Source of the DNA: a virus
Virus record (IMG/VR): IMGVR_UViG_3300008954_000025
Span: 23,893-87,892 of that record
Reading direction: 5' to 3' (one strand)
DNA: 64,000 nt
In this document: positions 32,012 through 40,502 of the stretch, piece after piece
Layout of the letters: each line of letters begins with the position of its first letter
Numbering within the stretch: position 1 is the first letter of the stretch
Translations under genes and position numbers: made by a program
Notes under the pieces: generated by a model
The model's input: only the letters and a program-made list of their open reading frames with translations
Databases searched by the model: none
What the model was told of the DNA's origin: nothing

Positions 32012-34953
32012 CCGAGGGGTTGATCGAAGGACTGACCGGCGCGCTCGGCGACGAGCTGTCACGCCTCGGCGGCTTCCGGTCGACCCGGGTGCAAGTGCAG
32101 TTGACGCCGGCGGCCACGGTCGTCGACTACGGCGCGGCGTTCAACCCGAACGCCGAGACGGCACAGCCGTGGAACCTGGATCCGCACCAGGGCGCTGTGT
32201 CAATCAACGCGGCTGGCACGACCGCGACGTTGACGGTCGGCGCCGAGCGTGGCTTCAGCGCCGCCATCACGGCCGCCCACCGCTTCCGTATCCTGTCGCC
32301 TCTGCTCGCGGCGCCCTCGGTGACCGACTCGATCGTGTCGCGCGACTCGGCGACGCAGCTCACGCTGGGCGGCGGGGTGTTCGACGACAAAGACACCAAC
32401 GCCTCGTGGGAGGTCTACGACCCGACGCTCATTCACCACCTCAACGTCGAGACGACCTTCGGTTGGGACACCAGCGGCATGTTCGTTATGGCCGGCGGCC
32501 TGTACCGGTACACGGGGACGACGCCTGTCCAGCTCCGAAACGTCGAGTTCTTCAACGGCGAGGTCTGGACCTACCTGCTGCCGCAGGACCTCATCTTCGA
32601 GGTCGGCGACGAGGTCGTGGACTTCACGCGCGCGTTCTCGGCTGTCGATTCGATGTGGCGGTCCTTCCTCGTCGACTACGCGACTGGGACCGACCTCGAC
32701 ACCCTCGGCTACAACCTTGGCGTGCGCCGTGTGCCGACCAGCCTCGACGCCGTCTATCGCGCGGTGATCAAGGCCATCGCGTACGTCCCCCGCGGCACGA
32801 TGTGGGTCATCGAGCTGCTGCTCGCCGCGCTGATCGGTGAAGGCAACTACGAGGTGTTCGAGGACCTGACCCAGCGCGTGCCGACGGCTGCGCAGGTCGC
32901 GGCCGGCGCGCACTTCCGTTTCAGCGCGAACCACCCCGCACAGATCTTTATCCGCGCGACGGCTGCGTCTGGCGCCGCCGGCAAGACGTTCGTCGAGGAC
33001 GTCGAGCGCAGGCCGCTGCTGGCCGGCAACACCGTGCAGATCACCGAGACGCCGATCAAGGTCGTGGGCGTCGAGCTCGCGCGCGAGTGCTTCGAGCGCC
33101 TGGTCGCTTCGGGCGACAGCGCGACCGGCACGGTCACTGCGACGACCGGCCCCGGCAGCACACCCACCACGCTGTCGGTCGCGTACGACGCGGCGGCCGG
33201 GCTGCTGTCGGGCGAGGTGTTGGTCGGCGACGACTTCCACATCACGTCGCCGGGGCTGCTCGGCCGCGTCGGTCCTATCTCAGCCGTCTCCGGGACCACG
33301 CTGACGCTCCGCGACATCGACGGCGCGGCTGGCATGCAGCTGCGGCGCGCGTGGACGGGGCTGGCCTGGAAGGTCACCCGCGAGAAGACGGGCGTGCTCC
33401 ACGGCTACCGGCCGTCCGAGGACCTGCAGGTCGAATACGAGGGCGGACCCCTTCGCCAGCTGTGGGTCTACGACGGCAACGACCTCGGCGATCCGGACAC
33501 GTGGCCGGCGGCCGAGACGACGTACGTCACGCACGTGACCGAGGCCGGACAGGGCCAGTTCCTCCGCATCGCCGAGCCGCCGTCGGTGGACTCGCGCGCC
33601 TTCTACGACATGCAGTCGCGCGTGACGGAGCAGAGCTACGCCACGTTCGAGCTGCTGGTCCGGATCAACGGCGCCGACGGGGCTGACGTAGGCGGCTCCG
33701 ACGCGAGCAAGCCGCAGTTCTCGATGCAGCTCGAAGACGGCCGGCGCCTCATGGCCGTCGGCGTGCTCGCGTCGGGTGCCGGCGGCGACACGCGCTTCGG
33801 GTTCTTCAACCCCAACGGCGCAGTGCCGTGGATCACCTCCGGCGGCGCGGTGACCATCCCGTCCGGCGAGTGGACCACCCTCGAGATCAAGAAGTGCCGC
33901 AACGACAACGTCCAGCTCTACGCGGACGGCCGCCTCGTCGAAGACGTGCCGTACGGCGACTTCCCGTCCGGCGGTGCCTTCCGACGGCGCTTCGGCAACA
34001 CGAGCGGCCCGCAGACCGGCATCCTCATCGACGTCAAGCACGCGGACTGGTCTGCACGCACGCCCCGCGACTACTGGAACCACCACGTCGCGACAGGCGA
34101 TGCGGCGGACGCCGGCCCGAACGTCACCGACACAGGCACCAGCGGCGCGTTCGGCAGCGCGGTGGTGGGCGACCTCGTCCGCATCCACCGCCACTCGACG
34201 CTGAACGCGGTGGGCGGCGATGCTCGCGGCGAGTGGGTCATCGACGATGTCGTGGACGCGAACACGGCCCGCACGACCTACGGCCGGACGCACAACGACG
34301 GCCAGGTCATCGCCGGCTCGCTGCTGCAGTTCCGGAGCGAGGACGACCCCCGCGCGTTCACGTTCCCGACGGACCTCGGCAACCAGATCGAGCTGGTCAC
34401 TGGCGCGGACGCCGGCACGGTCTGGCTGATCGACCAGTTGCTGGACCCAAACACCGGCCGCAACCTCGCGACGCTGGATGACGGGACGACGGCCGCGCTG
34501 GTCAACGTCCCGACCGTGACGAGCGTGGCGCTGGTGTCGCCTGTGCCAGCCGGCGCCGCGACGCTCACCGCGCAGAGCCGGTCGCAGTGGCGGAAGATGC
34601 TCACCGCGCAGCCGGCCCCGTCCGATCCGGACGTGGGCTTCGAGGTCGTGGATCAGGGCACGCTGGTCGGTACCACGCTGACGCTGCCGCAGACGTTCCC
34701 GATCGGGCTGTACACGCTGCCGGACGGCCCGCTGGTCGAGGTGCACTACACGCGGCTGCTGACGGCGCAGGTGGTCGAGAACGCCGACGTGGTCAATGAC
34801 ACCAACGCAGACCCAGGCTATGCCTACTACCCGTTCTACCTCTCAGACAGCTTCGGGTGGGTGAAGGGCATCCTGGACGTGATCACCGCGGCCGGCGTGC
34901 ACGTCGATCTGCGCAACTTCTTCCGCGACGCCTCCGGGCCGCACATTAGGTAG
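32008..34953 (+). CDS. Large baseplate/tail protein with a concanavalin-like (lectin) domain
   Basis: A 981-residue protein from ATG 32008 (ATGA overlap). The first 320 residues include AVDSMWRSFLVDYATGTDLD, NLGVRRVPTSLDAVYRAVIK and AYVPRGTMWVIELLLAALIG. This reads like the helical region of tail-protein-I/wedge proteins that follow gpJ. Residues about 520-680 look like a LamG/concanavalin sandwich: FRLRI-type strands, YATFELLVRINGADGADVGG, PSGEWTTLEIKKCRNDNVQL and YADGRLVEDVPYG. The rest is beta-rich. It probably links fibres to the wedge and contributes receptor binding. Confidence 0.6.
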   Translation: MTEGLIEGLTGALGDELSRLGGFRSTRVQVQLTPAATVVDYGAAFNPNAETAQPWNLDPHQGAVSINAAGTTATLTVGAERGFSAAITAAHRFRILSPLLAAPSVTDSIVSRDSATQLTLGGGVFDDKDTNASWEVYDPTLIHHLNVETTFGWDTSGMFVMAGGLYRYTGTTPVQLRNVEFFNGEVWTYLLPQDLIFEVGDEVVDFTRAFSAVDSMWRSFLVDYATGTDLDTLGYNLGVRRVPTSLDAVYRAVIKAIAYVPRGTMWVIELLLAALIGEGNYEVFEDLTQRVPTAAQVAAGAHFRFSANHPAQIFIRATAASGAAGKTFVEDVERRPLLAGNTVQITETPIKVVGVELARECFERLVASGDSATGTVTATTGPGSTPTTLSVAYDAAAGLLSGEVLVGDDFHITSPGLLGRVGPISAVSGTTLTLRDIDGAAGMQLRRAWTGLAWKVTREKTGVLHGYRPSEDLQVEYEGGPLRQLWVYDGNDLGDPDTWPAAETTYVTHVTEAGQGQFLRIAEPPSVDSRAFYDMQSRVTEQSYATFELLVRINGADGADVGGSDASKPQFSMQLEDGRRLMAVGVLASGAGGDTRFGFFNPNGAVPWITSGGAVTIPSGEWTTLEIKKCRNDNVQLYADGRLVEDVPYGDFPSGGAFRRRFGNTSGPQTGILIDVKHADWSARTPRDYWNHHVATGDAADAGPNVTDTGTSGAFGSAVVGDLVRIHRHSTLNAVGGDARGEWVIDDVVDANTARTTYGRTHNDGQVIAGSLLQFRSEDDPRAFTFPTDLGNQIELVTGADAGTVWLIDQLLDPNTGRNLATLDDGTTAALVNVPTVTSVALVSPVPAGAATLTAQSRSQWRKMLTAQPAPSDPDVGFEVVDQGTLVGTTLTLPQTFPIGLYTLPDGPLVEVHYTRLLTAQVVENADVVNDTNADPGYAYYPFYLSDSFGWVKGILDVITAAGVHVDLRNFFRDASGPHIR

Positions 34954-34970
34954 GATGAGGAGAGTATCCC

Positions 34971-36767
34971 GTGAGCGACACCAAGAAGTACCTGCGTACC
35001 GAAGACGGCGAGCGCGTCGACCAGCCGGACTTCCAGCACGCGGCCGAGCGCTCTCAGCTCAACGGCCTCACCCAGATGGGCGACTCGGTGCTGGTGGGCG
35101 TCGACCGCGCACGTGCAGCTGCGGGCGACCCGGCGCAGCTGCGTCACTACGTGCTCGAGGGCTTCGAGGTCCGGGCGCAGGCGTCCGGCTCCATCGTCGA
35201 AGTCGACGGCGGCGTCGCGCTCATGGGCTACCGCCATGAGCGCCAGGTGCAGTACGGCGCGGTGAACTCCGGCCAGACGATGCAGCTGCACGACGTCGGC
35301 GGGGCCGCGAACCCTGGCGTCGTGCACACCATCTGGGTCCGCTTCAACCTCGCCGACGAGGACCCCGGCAACCGCGCCTTCTGGAACAGCGCCGGCGCGC
35401 CGCCAGTCGAGATCGTGCGCAGCATCCCCACCCGGCTCGCCGAGGAGTGGCAGATTACGCACACCGAGGGCGACTGGCAGGTCGCGGGCACCGTGTCGCC
35501 CGGAGACGAGTGGATGCCAGTCGCGACGGTCACGCCGTCGGACATCACCAACACGCTCACCGGCACGCGCGTCTTCTACTTCGAGGGCCGGGAGTCCGCG
35601 CTCTTCGAGTTGGGCGACGCGGACTGGGGCCACGCCACCGACCGCGATCCCCTGCGCGAGACGAACGGCGTCTTCGGCTTCCGGCGCTTCGCGATGGGCG
35701 TGCTGAGGCAGTTGCAGGGCATCATTCACGGCTCAGGCTCGGTGTCACTCGGCAGCCAGCCCTGGTACACGGACGTCACGGGATTCACCTCCGCCGGTGA
35801 CGAGCAGGGCCTGCGCGAGCTTCATTTCAACAAGCTCGACAGTCGCGGACGCACAGCCGGGTCGCCATACGGCGAGATGACGGGCCACCTGGACCCCGCC
35901 CTCGCCAACGACAATACGCTCGACATCGGCAGCCTAACCCAGCGCTGGCGCGACTTCATCGGCCGCGGCGTCCAGCTCGGCGCGGGGTTCATCGCGTCGC
36001 AGGCCGACGCGCTGCTGCCGCGCATCACGATGCCCGTGCGCACAACGGCGCTCGACCGCACGCTGCTGTGGGAAGTCACTGACTCATCGTACGCGCCAGG
36101 CACGTTCCGCCTCTACGCCTCCAAGCCTGCCGGGACTGGCCTGGCTTATGTAGCGACGCTCAATGCGGCCTGGAACCCCGCCACGAGCCAATGGGATCGC
36201 GACGTCGTCCTCGGAGCACGAGACGCAGTCATCGTTAGTGTCACACCCGAGTCTGCGACCCTAACCATCGGTCGACACGCCGCTGCGCTCGCAGCCTCAT
36301 GGAACGATGTTTTCGCGGCAGGGGGCAGCGACTGGGCCATTGTGTTTCGGGGACCCAACAACGGCACCAACCGATCGGAGCTCGACTCATTCGACCTCAC
36401 GAACAACGCGGGCGCGACTGTCGGCGGTAGCGAGAGCGTCTACGCCAACTCGATCTGCAAGGCGTGGGGTATGGTCCAGACCGACGGCGCGGGGCTCATC
36501 TCCACTCGTCGTGGATACGGCTACGACCAGGCCGGACTCGTGCTTACCGGACCTGGCGGGCTGCAGGTCGACCTGCTGGGCACACCGATCAGCACCTTCG
36601 ACTACGCCGTGGTCACCAGCGTGGTCAACGCAGCTACTGGGACACCCGCCGCGATCGGCGCGCTTCCTGATGCGCTCCAGCCCGAGCGCTTCGTGATCAA
36701 CTCGACGCTCAACTTCAACACCGTCTCCGTGAAGATCTTCTTCCAGGTCTTCGGGCGCACCTCGTGA
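34971..36767 (+). CDS. Tail fibre / receptor-binding protein
   Basis: A 598-residue protein from GTG 34971 with GAGGAG 8 nt upstream; a GGTAGGAT sequence lies just before it. The N-terminal 300 residues contain baseplate-attachment-like strands (YVLEGFEVRAQASGSIVEVD; IWVRFNLADEDPGNRAFW). NDNTLDIGSLTQRWRDFIGR near 310 is a typical fibre segment after which distal domains vary. The C-terminus (VKIFFQVFGRTS) is beta-rich. It is the last structural gene and overlaps the lysis cassette by one base. Host-range determinant by context. Confidence 0.65.
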   Translation: MSDTKKYLRTEDGERVDQPDFQHAAERSQLNGLTQMGDSVLVGVDRARAAAGDPAQLRHYVLEGFEVRAQASGSIVEVDGGVALMGYRHERQVQYGAVNSGQTMQLHDVGGAANPGVVHTIWVRFNLADEDPGNRAFWNSAGAPPVEIVRSIPTRLAEEWQITHTEGDWQVAGTVSPGDEWMPVATVTPSDITNTLTGTRVFYFEGRESALFELGDADWGHATDRDPLRETNGVFGFRRFAMGVLRQLQGIIHGSGSVSLGSQPWYTDVTGFTSAGDEQGLRELHFNKLDSRGRTAGSPYGEMTGHLDPALANDNTLDIGSLTQRWRDFIGRGVQLGAGFIASQADALLPRITMPVRTTALDRTLLWEVTDSSYAPGTFRLYASKPAGTGLAYVATLNAAWNPATSQWDRDVVLGARDAVIVSVTPESATLTIGRHAAALAASWNDVFAAGGSDWAIVFRGPNNGTNRSELDSFDLTNNAGATVGGSESVYANSICKAWGMVQTDGAGLISTRRGYGYDQAGLVLTGPGGLQVDLLGTPISTFDYAVVTSVVNAATGTPAAIGALPDALQPERFVINSTLNFNTVSVKIFFQVFGRTS

Positions 36768-37090
36768 TGAAGCAGGCCAAGAACTGGCTCAAGTGGATCG
36801 GCGGTCTCGTGCTGTTCGTCCTGGTCGCCGCCGGCGCGCGGGCATTGTTCATGCGGCGCGGCCGGCCGGTCCTGCCGGACGTGAAGCACGAGCTCGCCGC
36901 GATCGAGGCCGAGCGCAAGACGGCCCGCCTCGAGGCCGAGCGTGGTCACGCTGAGGCGCTCGCGGCCGTGTACCGCGACCACGCGGATGCGCTGGCCGGC
37001 CTGGACGACGCCGCCGCGGCAGAGGCAGAATCGCTGAGTGCCGACCCTCAAGCGCTGGCTGGCTTCCTGGTGCGTGCTGCTCGCGGGTAG
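36767..37090 (+). CDS. Membrane-anchored coiled-coil lysis protein (inner-membrane spanin-like)
   Basis: A 107-residue protein from ATG 36767 (GTG 36764 also in frame), sharing one base with the fibre stop. Residues 8-28 form a transmembrane helix (WIGGLVLFVLVAAGARALFM). They are followed by a charged coiled coil, KHELAAIEAERKTARLEAER, which continues to DHADALAGLDDAAAAEAES. Short TM plus periplasmic coiled coil is the i-spanin/Rz pattern. The next gene starts within it in another frame, similar to Rz/Rz1. Spanin function is inferred; in a Gram-positive host it would be a different lysis accessory. Confidence 0.55.
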   Translation: MKQAKNWLKWIGGLVLFVLVAAGARALFMRRGRPVLPDVKHELAAIEAERKTARLEAERGHAEALAAVYRDHADALAGLDDAAAAEAESLSADPQALAGFLVRAARG

Positions 37091-37505
37091 CGCCGTCGCG
37101 TACGCCGAAGTCGAGTGCGACACCGCCTTCCCTGACCGCTGCTCGGCCCCCATCGAAGCGGGCGCCCCGGCGCCGTTCGCCGGCCAGGTGCTGACGACCG
37201 AACTGGCCGTGGCGCTCGGGCAGAAGGCCAACGCAGCCGCAGCTCGCCAGGCGCTGGCCGTGCGTACAGCGACGCGCGCAGCGGCCGTGGAACACCGATA
37301 CCGGCTAGACCTGGCCGCTGCGGACACCCACGCGTGCGAGCGGCGCGAGCTGGTTCAGCAGGAGCGGGCGGAGCGCGCAGAGGAAGCTGTGCGGGCGGCC
37401 GAGCCGGGCGTGCTCGACCACCCGCTGTTCTGGGCGCTCATAGGCGTAAGTGTGATGGCCGGCGCCTTCGCGCTGGCTCGCGGTGAGATCAAAGGGCTCG
37501 AGTAG
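37038..37505 (+). CDS. Secreted/membrane lysis-cassette protein overlapping the previous gene
   Basis: A 155-residue protein from GTG 37038, overlapping the coiled-coil gene by 53 nt in a different frame. The N-terminus has a signal-like stretch (LASWCVLLAGSAVAYAE). Then comes AGAPAPFAGQVLTTELAVAL, similar to a region common in phage holin/spanin-type proteins. A long Ala/Arg helix follows, and a C-terminal hydrophobic segment, FWALIGVSVMAGAFALA. With the preceding gene it forms a plausible two-component lysis pair. The endolysin lies on the opposite strand. Confidence 0.5.
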   Translation: MPTLKRWLASWCVLLAGSAVAYAEVECDTAFPDRCSAPIEAGAPAPFAGQVLTTELAVALGQKANAAAARQALAVRTATRAAAVEHRYRLDLAAADTHACERRELVQQERAERAEEAVRAAEPGVLDHPLFWALIGVSVMAGAFALARGEIKGLE

Positions 37506-37518
37506 GCGCCTGCGCGCC
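37505..37518. terminator. Hairpin between convergent operons
   Basis: GGCGC 37505-37509, loop CTGC, GCGCC 37514-37518, placed exactly between the stop of the last + strand late gene and the stop of the - strand gene at 37526. It is a compact five-pair GC stem with no T tract on either side, so intrinsic termination is uncertain. Confidence 0.3.
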
Positions 37519-37525
37519 CTCGGGC

Positions 37526-37915
37526 CTACAGGAAGCGCTGCTGCACTTCGACCGAGCTGACGAGGTCGCGGGTAGCCGCGTCCACGTTGTCGCCGGTCTG
37601 CACCGTGACGATGTCGCCAGGCTCCACGTCGATGGACAGGCTGAGTGTGTCCTGCGACGTCGAGGCGGCGGCCATGGTAGCCTGGGCGCCGCTGTTGATC
37701 GTGCCGTTGACGGCGACGGCCGTGTCCTGGTCGCCGGCCGGCGCGACACGAGACGCCACGCGGTGAGCGATGATGCGGCCGCGGATGCCGACGACGCCTC
37801 CGCCGAAGCGGGTGTTCGCTACGGTCGGCTGCGCCGAGAACGCGTCGATGCGCATCGAGTTGCGGAACTGGCCCGCGATGTTTGCCCAGTCGCTGGGGCT
37901 GTTCGGCGTTACCAT
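37526..37915 (-). CDS. Unknown beta-rich protein, last gene of the leftward operon
   Basis: A 129-residue protein read leftward from ATG 37915. It starts MVTPNSPSDWANIAGQFRNS and continues beta-rich (GVVGIRGRIIAHRVASRVAP; LSLSIDVEPGDIVTVQTGDN). It ends AATRDLVSSVEVQQRFL. TATGTT lies 11 nt upstream of the start, so it may have its own promoter. A small beta-barrel virion or decoration protein would fit, but there is no recognised family. It is the final gene before the convergent hairpin. Confidence 0.5.
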   Translation of the reverse strand: MVTPNSPSDWANIAGQFRNSMRIDAFSAQPTVANTRFGGGVVGIRGRIIAHRVASRVAPAGDQDTAVAVNGTINSGAQATMAAASTSQDTLSLSIDVEPGDIVTVQTGDNVDAATRDLVSSVEVQQRFL

Positions 37916-37948
37916 GAAGTGTGTGTAACATAGCCCCCGCGATGACGG

Positions 37949-38695
37949 CTAGGGCTGCATGTCGATGAAGTCCAGGCGGCTGTAGGACCTGCGTCGGGCG
38001 CAGACTTCGTAGCCCTCCCGGCTGCCTTCGTCGTTCGTGTTGCCTTCGATGGTCGTCACCACGCTCGGCGTGGCGTCCGTGACGATGCCGGTGTGCGCCC
38101 AGTCGTCGTCGCGACGATAGGTGAGGAAGAGGTCCCCAGCTCGAAGCTGCGGGAGCGTGCGTCCGGGACGTGGGGCGGACGCGTAGCGGATCAGCCGGCC
38201 GTCCTGCTCTGCCGCGAGCGCGAGCACGTCGCAGCTGACCGTGCTGCGCAGCGGCCGATCAGCGCCCGTGGCCTCGCACGCCTGCCCGATGATGTAGCTG
38301 ACGAAGCCTGCGCACCAGGCCCACACGTCGCCGTCGCGGCCGCTGCAGTACAGGCGCACCCACGGCCCCCGGTTCTGGCCGCCGACCTCCCTGGGGTGCT
38401 GCGCGAGGTGCTGCTTGGCGAAGTGGACGATCGCCTCGGGGAGTGTCATGCCGACTGTTGCCTGCCGGTCGATCGCAGCGGCGCGCTCCATCGGACGGTG
38501 CAGCGCCTGCCACGTGGTCGCGTCGACCTCGCCGTACTGGACTGGGGCGCGGCGCCCCACGTTGACCTGGAAGGCTGTGACGGCCGCTTCGGTCGCGGGG
38601 CCGAAGTCCCCGTCTATGGCGCAGCCGAAGTCGTGCAGGTTGAGCCACTCTTGGAGGTCCCGAACGTCAGTTCCCCGGCTCCCCTTCCGCAACAC
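37949..38695 (-). CDS. Endolysin: peptidoglycan-binding domain plus CHAP amidase/peptidase
   Basis: A 248-residue protein if started at GTG 38695; the frame is open to TTG 38725. GTG is preferred because the PG-binding domain begins there: LRKGSRGTDVRDLQEWLN, IDGDFGPATEAAVTAFQ, to about residue 66. Residues 120-245 are a CHAP domain with nucleophile C128 (WAWCAGFVSYI), H201 (DWAHTGIVTDA) and E217/N219 (IEGNTN). CHAP enzymes cut peptide cross-bridges or amide bonds in the cell wall. Its start lies inside the end of the upstream gene (38667). It is near, but on the opposite strand from, the other lysis genes. Confidence 0.85.
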   Translation of the reverse strand: MLRKGSRGTDVRDLQEWLNLHDFGCAIDGDFGPATEAAVTAFQVNVGRRAPVQYGEVDATTWQALHRPMERAAAIDRQATVGMTLPEAIVHFAKQHLAQHPREVGGQNRGPWVRLYCSGRDGDVWAWCAGFVSYIIGQACEATGADRPLRSTVSCDVLALAAEQDGRLIRYASAPRPGRTLPQLRAGDLFLTYRRDDDWAHTGIVTDATPSVVTTIEGNTNDEGSREGYEVCARRRSYSRLDFIDMQP

Positions 38696-39422
38696 GCGCC
38701 GATGGTGACACGGGGTTCGCCTCAACGTCTATGGTGACACTGGTAGGCGCAGGTAGGGCGGGCACTGCCGTGGGTGTGCCCTGGTCGTCGTCCTCGGCCG
38801 ATTCGACCTCCTCCAGCTCCGCGCGACGGTGCGCGAGCGCCGCCTTGGTCATCGCGGCGATCTCGTCGGCGGTGACGCCGTCAGGCAGCGCGTCGTGGTC
38901 GGTGGCGTCGTCTGATTGCATGCCTCCCGGGACCAGGCGGTCAGCCGCCATCGGCGCGATCTCTTCGACACGACGGGACATGTCTACGAAGCTGCGCATC
39001 AGCCCCTCATAGGAGCGGGGCAGGACGCCGTCTGGGTCCATCAGCATCTTGTATGCCTGGGCCCGGACGTCGATGAGCATCTTCACGTCGGCGATCAGCG
39101 CCTGCGTGAGCGTGTCAGCCGCGCGCCGGCGCATCTCCTTGAAGGTCTCGGACAGGAAGCGCTGGCGCTCGATGACCCAGTTGTCTTGAGTGCTCCAGCG
39201 CTCGAGGGTTCGCCGGCTGACGCGCCCCTCGAACTTGGGGTGGTTGGCGAGCTTGTCGATCGAGTCGCACTGCGGATCAGTGATGTAGGCGATTCCCGCA
39301 TTGCGACGCAGCTGCTCGTTGCGGACGGCTGTCTTGGCCTGCTTGAACTCGACGATGTCGGCCCGCGGCTCGTCGAGCTCCGCCGCGTCGGTCTCTTCAG
39401 CGATGCTGAGCTCGTCGTCCAT
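38667..39422 (-). CDS. Small terminase subunit-like DNA-binding protein
   Basis: A 251-residue protein from ATG 39422 (TAATG overlap with the zinc-ribbon gene). After an acidic N-terminus, residues about 45-90 form a helix-turn-helix: ITDPQCDSIDKLANHPKFEG, then VSRRTLERWSTQDNWVIERQ. S-x-R-T-x-x-R-W plus N-W is typical of phage small terminase HTHs. Long helices follow (LTQALIADVKMLIDVRAQAY; RSFVDMSRRVEEIAPMAADR), consistent with an oligomerisation core. The tail is acidic and Pro-rich. No large terminase is in the window, so packaging function is inferred from the HTH layout. Confidence 0.55.
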   Translation of the reverse strand: MDDELSIAEETDAAELDEPRADIVEFKQAKTAVRNEQLRRNAGIAYITDPQCDSIDKLANHPKFEGRVSRRTLERWSTQDNWVIERQRFLSETFKEMRRRAADTLTQALIADVKMLIDVRAQAYKMLMDPDGVLPRSYEGLMRSFVDMSRRVEEIAPMAADRLVPGGMQSDDATDHDALPDGVTADEIAAMTKAALAHRRAELEEVESAEDDDQGTPTAVPALPAPTSVTIDVEANPVSPSARVAEGEPGN

Positions 39423-39670
39423 TAGTCCTTCATCCCGAAGCCCCGGTTCGGGGCGCTGATGCCGAAGTGCCCCGGGACCTTCCGGCCATCTTCCAGTATG
39501 GCGGCCGTCCGGAACCGCTTGTCGGCTGTCGCGCCAGCAGTGTTCGCGATCAGCCGCTCCAGCTCGGCGCTGCAGCGATCGCAGCGTTGGGGCTTGCCGC
39601 AGTCGCTGATCGAGTGCGTGCGCTCGGTCTCGGCGCCGCATGAGGGGCAGCGGTAGTCGTATCGCGGCAC
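39422..39670 (-). CDS. FmdB-family zinc ribbon protein
   Basis: An 82-residue protein from GTG 39670. It begins MPRYDYRCPSCGAETERTHS and has a second pair, CDRCSAELERLI, so two CxxC knuckles sit 20-25 residues apart. This is the FmdB-type regulatory zinc ribbon, named after a formamidase-region regulator and frequent in phages. It usually binds zinc; its target is unknown. It ends on the start of the small-terminase-like gene (TAATG). Two tandem hairpins lie upstream in its leader. Confidence 0.75.
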   Translation of the reverse strand: MPRYDYRCPSCGAETERTHSISDCGKPQRCDRCSAELERLIANTAGATADKRFRTAAILEDGRKVPGHFGISAPNRGFGMKD

Positions 39671-39783
39671 GTCTTGATTGTCGGCGGGACGTCGGTGCTC
39701 GTCAAGTCATCGCAAGCCCCGAAGCTCTGGACTCGGGGCGCCCCAGCGTTTCGTACGTTGGGGACCCTGGCGAAGTAGCGGAG
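39671..39783 (-). other. 113-nt leader/intergenic region with two tandem hairpins (39717-39763)
   Basis: No gene is seen. CCCCGA 39717-39722 pairs with TCGGGG 39733-39738 (loop of 10), and CCCCAGCG 39741-39748 pairs with CGTTGGGG 39756-39763 (8 pairs including one G-T, loop TTTCGTA). The stems are 2 nt apart; the middle GGGGCGCCCC is itself palindromic, so an alternative single hairpin is possible. There is no T tract. On the - strand this lies between two genes and could be a terminator, an attenuator or a structured leader. Confidence 0.5.
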
Positions 39784-40185
39784 TTAGCGCTCGTCGAGCT
39801 GCGCGGTGATCCAGTCCCGAACGGCGCGGAGCTCGTCCGGTTCCATCGCGTCGGAGAGCGCACGGCGCGTGACGCCGGCGCCGTGGCAGGTGCGGCAGAT
39901 TGGCGTCACCTCGGCAGTCACCGCCTCGTACTTCCGGGCGCCGCGACAGCGCGTGCAGGGCTCCTCGACCGGCGGGCAGTGCGTCATGCGCCACTCACGG
40001 AGGTACTGCGCGAGCGCCTGGAACCACTTGGCGCCCATCGGCCAGCCGAGGCCCTTTTCGAGCGCGTCCACGAGCTGGACCGCGTCGATGATGATGTAGC
40101 GCCGATTGTGCTGCGTGAGGAATCGCTTCAGGTGCGCGGGCGACTTCATCGAGATCTTGTCGCGTTGTTCGGCGGACAGCGGCAT
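39784..40185 (-). CDS. Small protein with DnaJ-like zinc finger
   Basis: A 133-residue protein from ATG 40185 (TGATG overlap). The N-terminal 70 residues are helical (HLKRFLTQHNRRYIIIDAVQ; AKWFQALAQYLREWRMTH). Then CTRCRGARKYEAVTAEVTPI followed by CRTCHGAGV gives two CxxCxG repeats, as in DnaJ-type zinc fingers and late-gene regulators of the Q/antitermination kind. It ends with a helix, ELRAVRDWITAQLDE. It could be a transcription regulator of late genes, but that is inference. Confidence 0.55.
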   Translation of the reverse strand: MPLSAEQRDKISMKSPAHLKRFLTQHNRRYIIIDAVQLVDALEKGLGWPMGAKWFQALAQYLREWRMTHCPPVEEPCTRCRGARKYEAVTAEVTPICRTCHGAGVTRRALSDAMEPDELRAVRDWITAQLDER

Positions 40186-40502
40186 CAGATGTTCCCCATG
40201 AGTGACGGCGCGGATGTAGCTCGGACGCGCATGACGAAGGTGTTGTAGGCGACGGGCGTCAGCAGCTGCGCCCGCAGGAACCCGTCGCAGACACCGAGCG
40301 CGTGGCCGTGCCGGACGAGGAACGCGGTGAAGGACCGCTGCTGCAGCAGGGCGCCCCCGCCCACGACCGACGCGATGGAGACGTCACAATTGGTGCGCGC
40401 CTCCTCCAGCTTGGTGATGAGCTCTTCGATGTAGCTCGTGGCCGCCTCTGGCGACTCGATGACCGGGGGCGCGCTGGGCGCCTCGACCGTGAAGTTACTC
40501 AT
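40185..40502 (-). CDS. Unknown 105-residue early protein
   Basis: Starts ATG 40502 and ends by TGATG overlap with the zinc-finger gene. It has an acidic/Pro-rich N-terminus (VEAPSAPPVIESPEAATSYI), a helix EELITKLEEARTNCDV, then GGALLQQRSFTAFLVRHGHA, LGVCDGFLRAQLLTPVAY and VMRVRATSAPS. No domain is recognised. Overlaps at both ends make translation likely. Confidence 0.5.
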   Translation of the reverse strand: MSNFTVEAPSAPPVIESPEAATSYIEELITKLEEARTNCDVSIASVVGGGALLQQRSFTAFLVRHGHALGVCDGFLRAQLLTPVAYNTFVMRVRATSAPSLMGNI

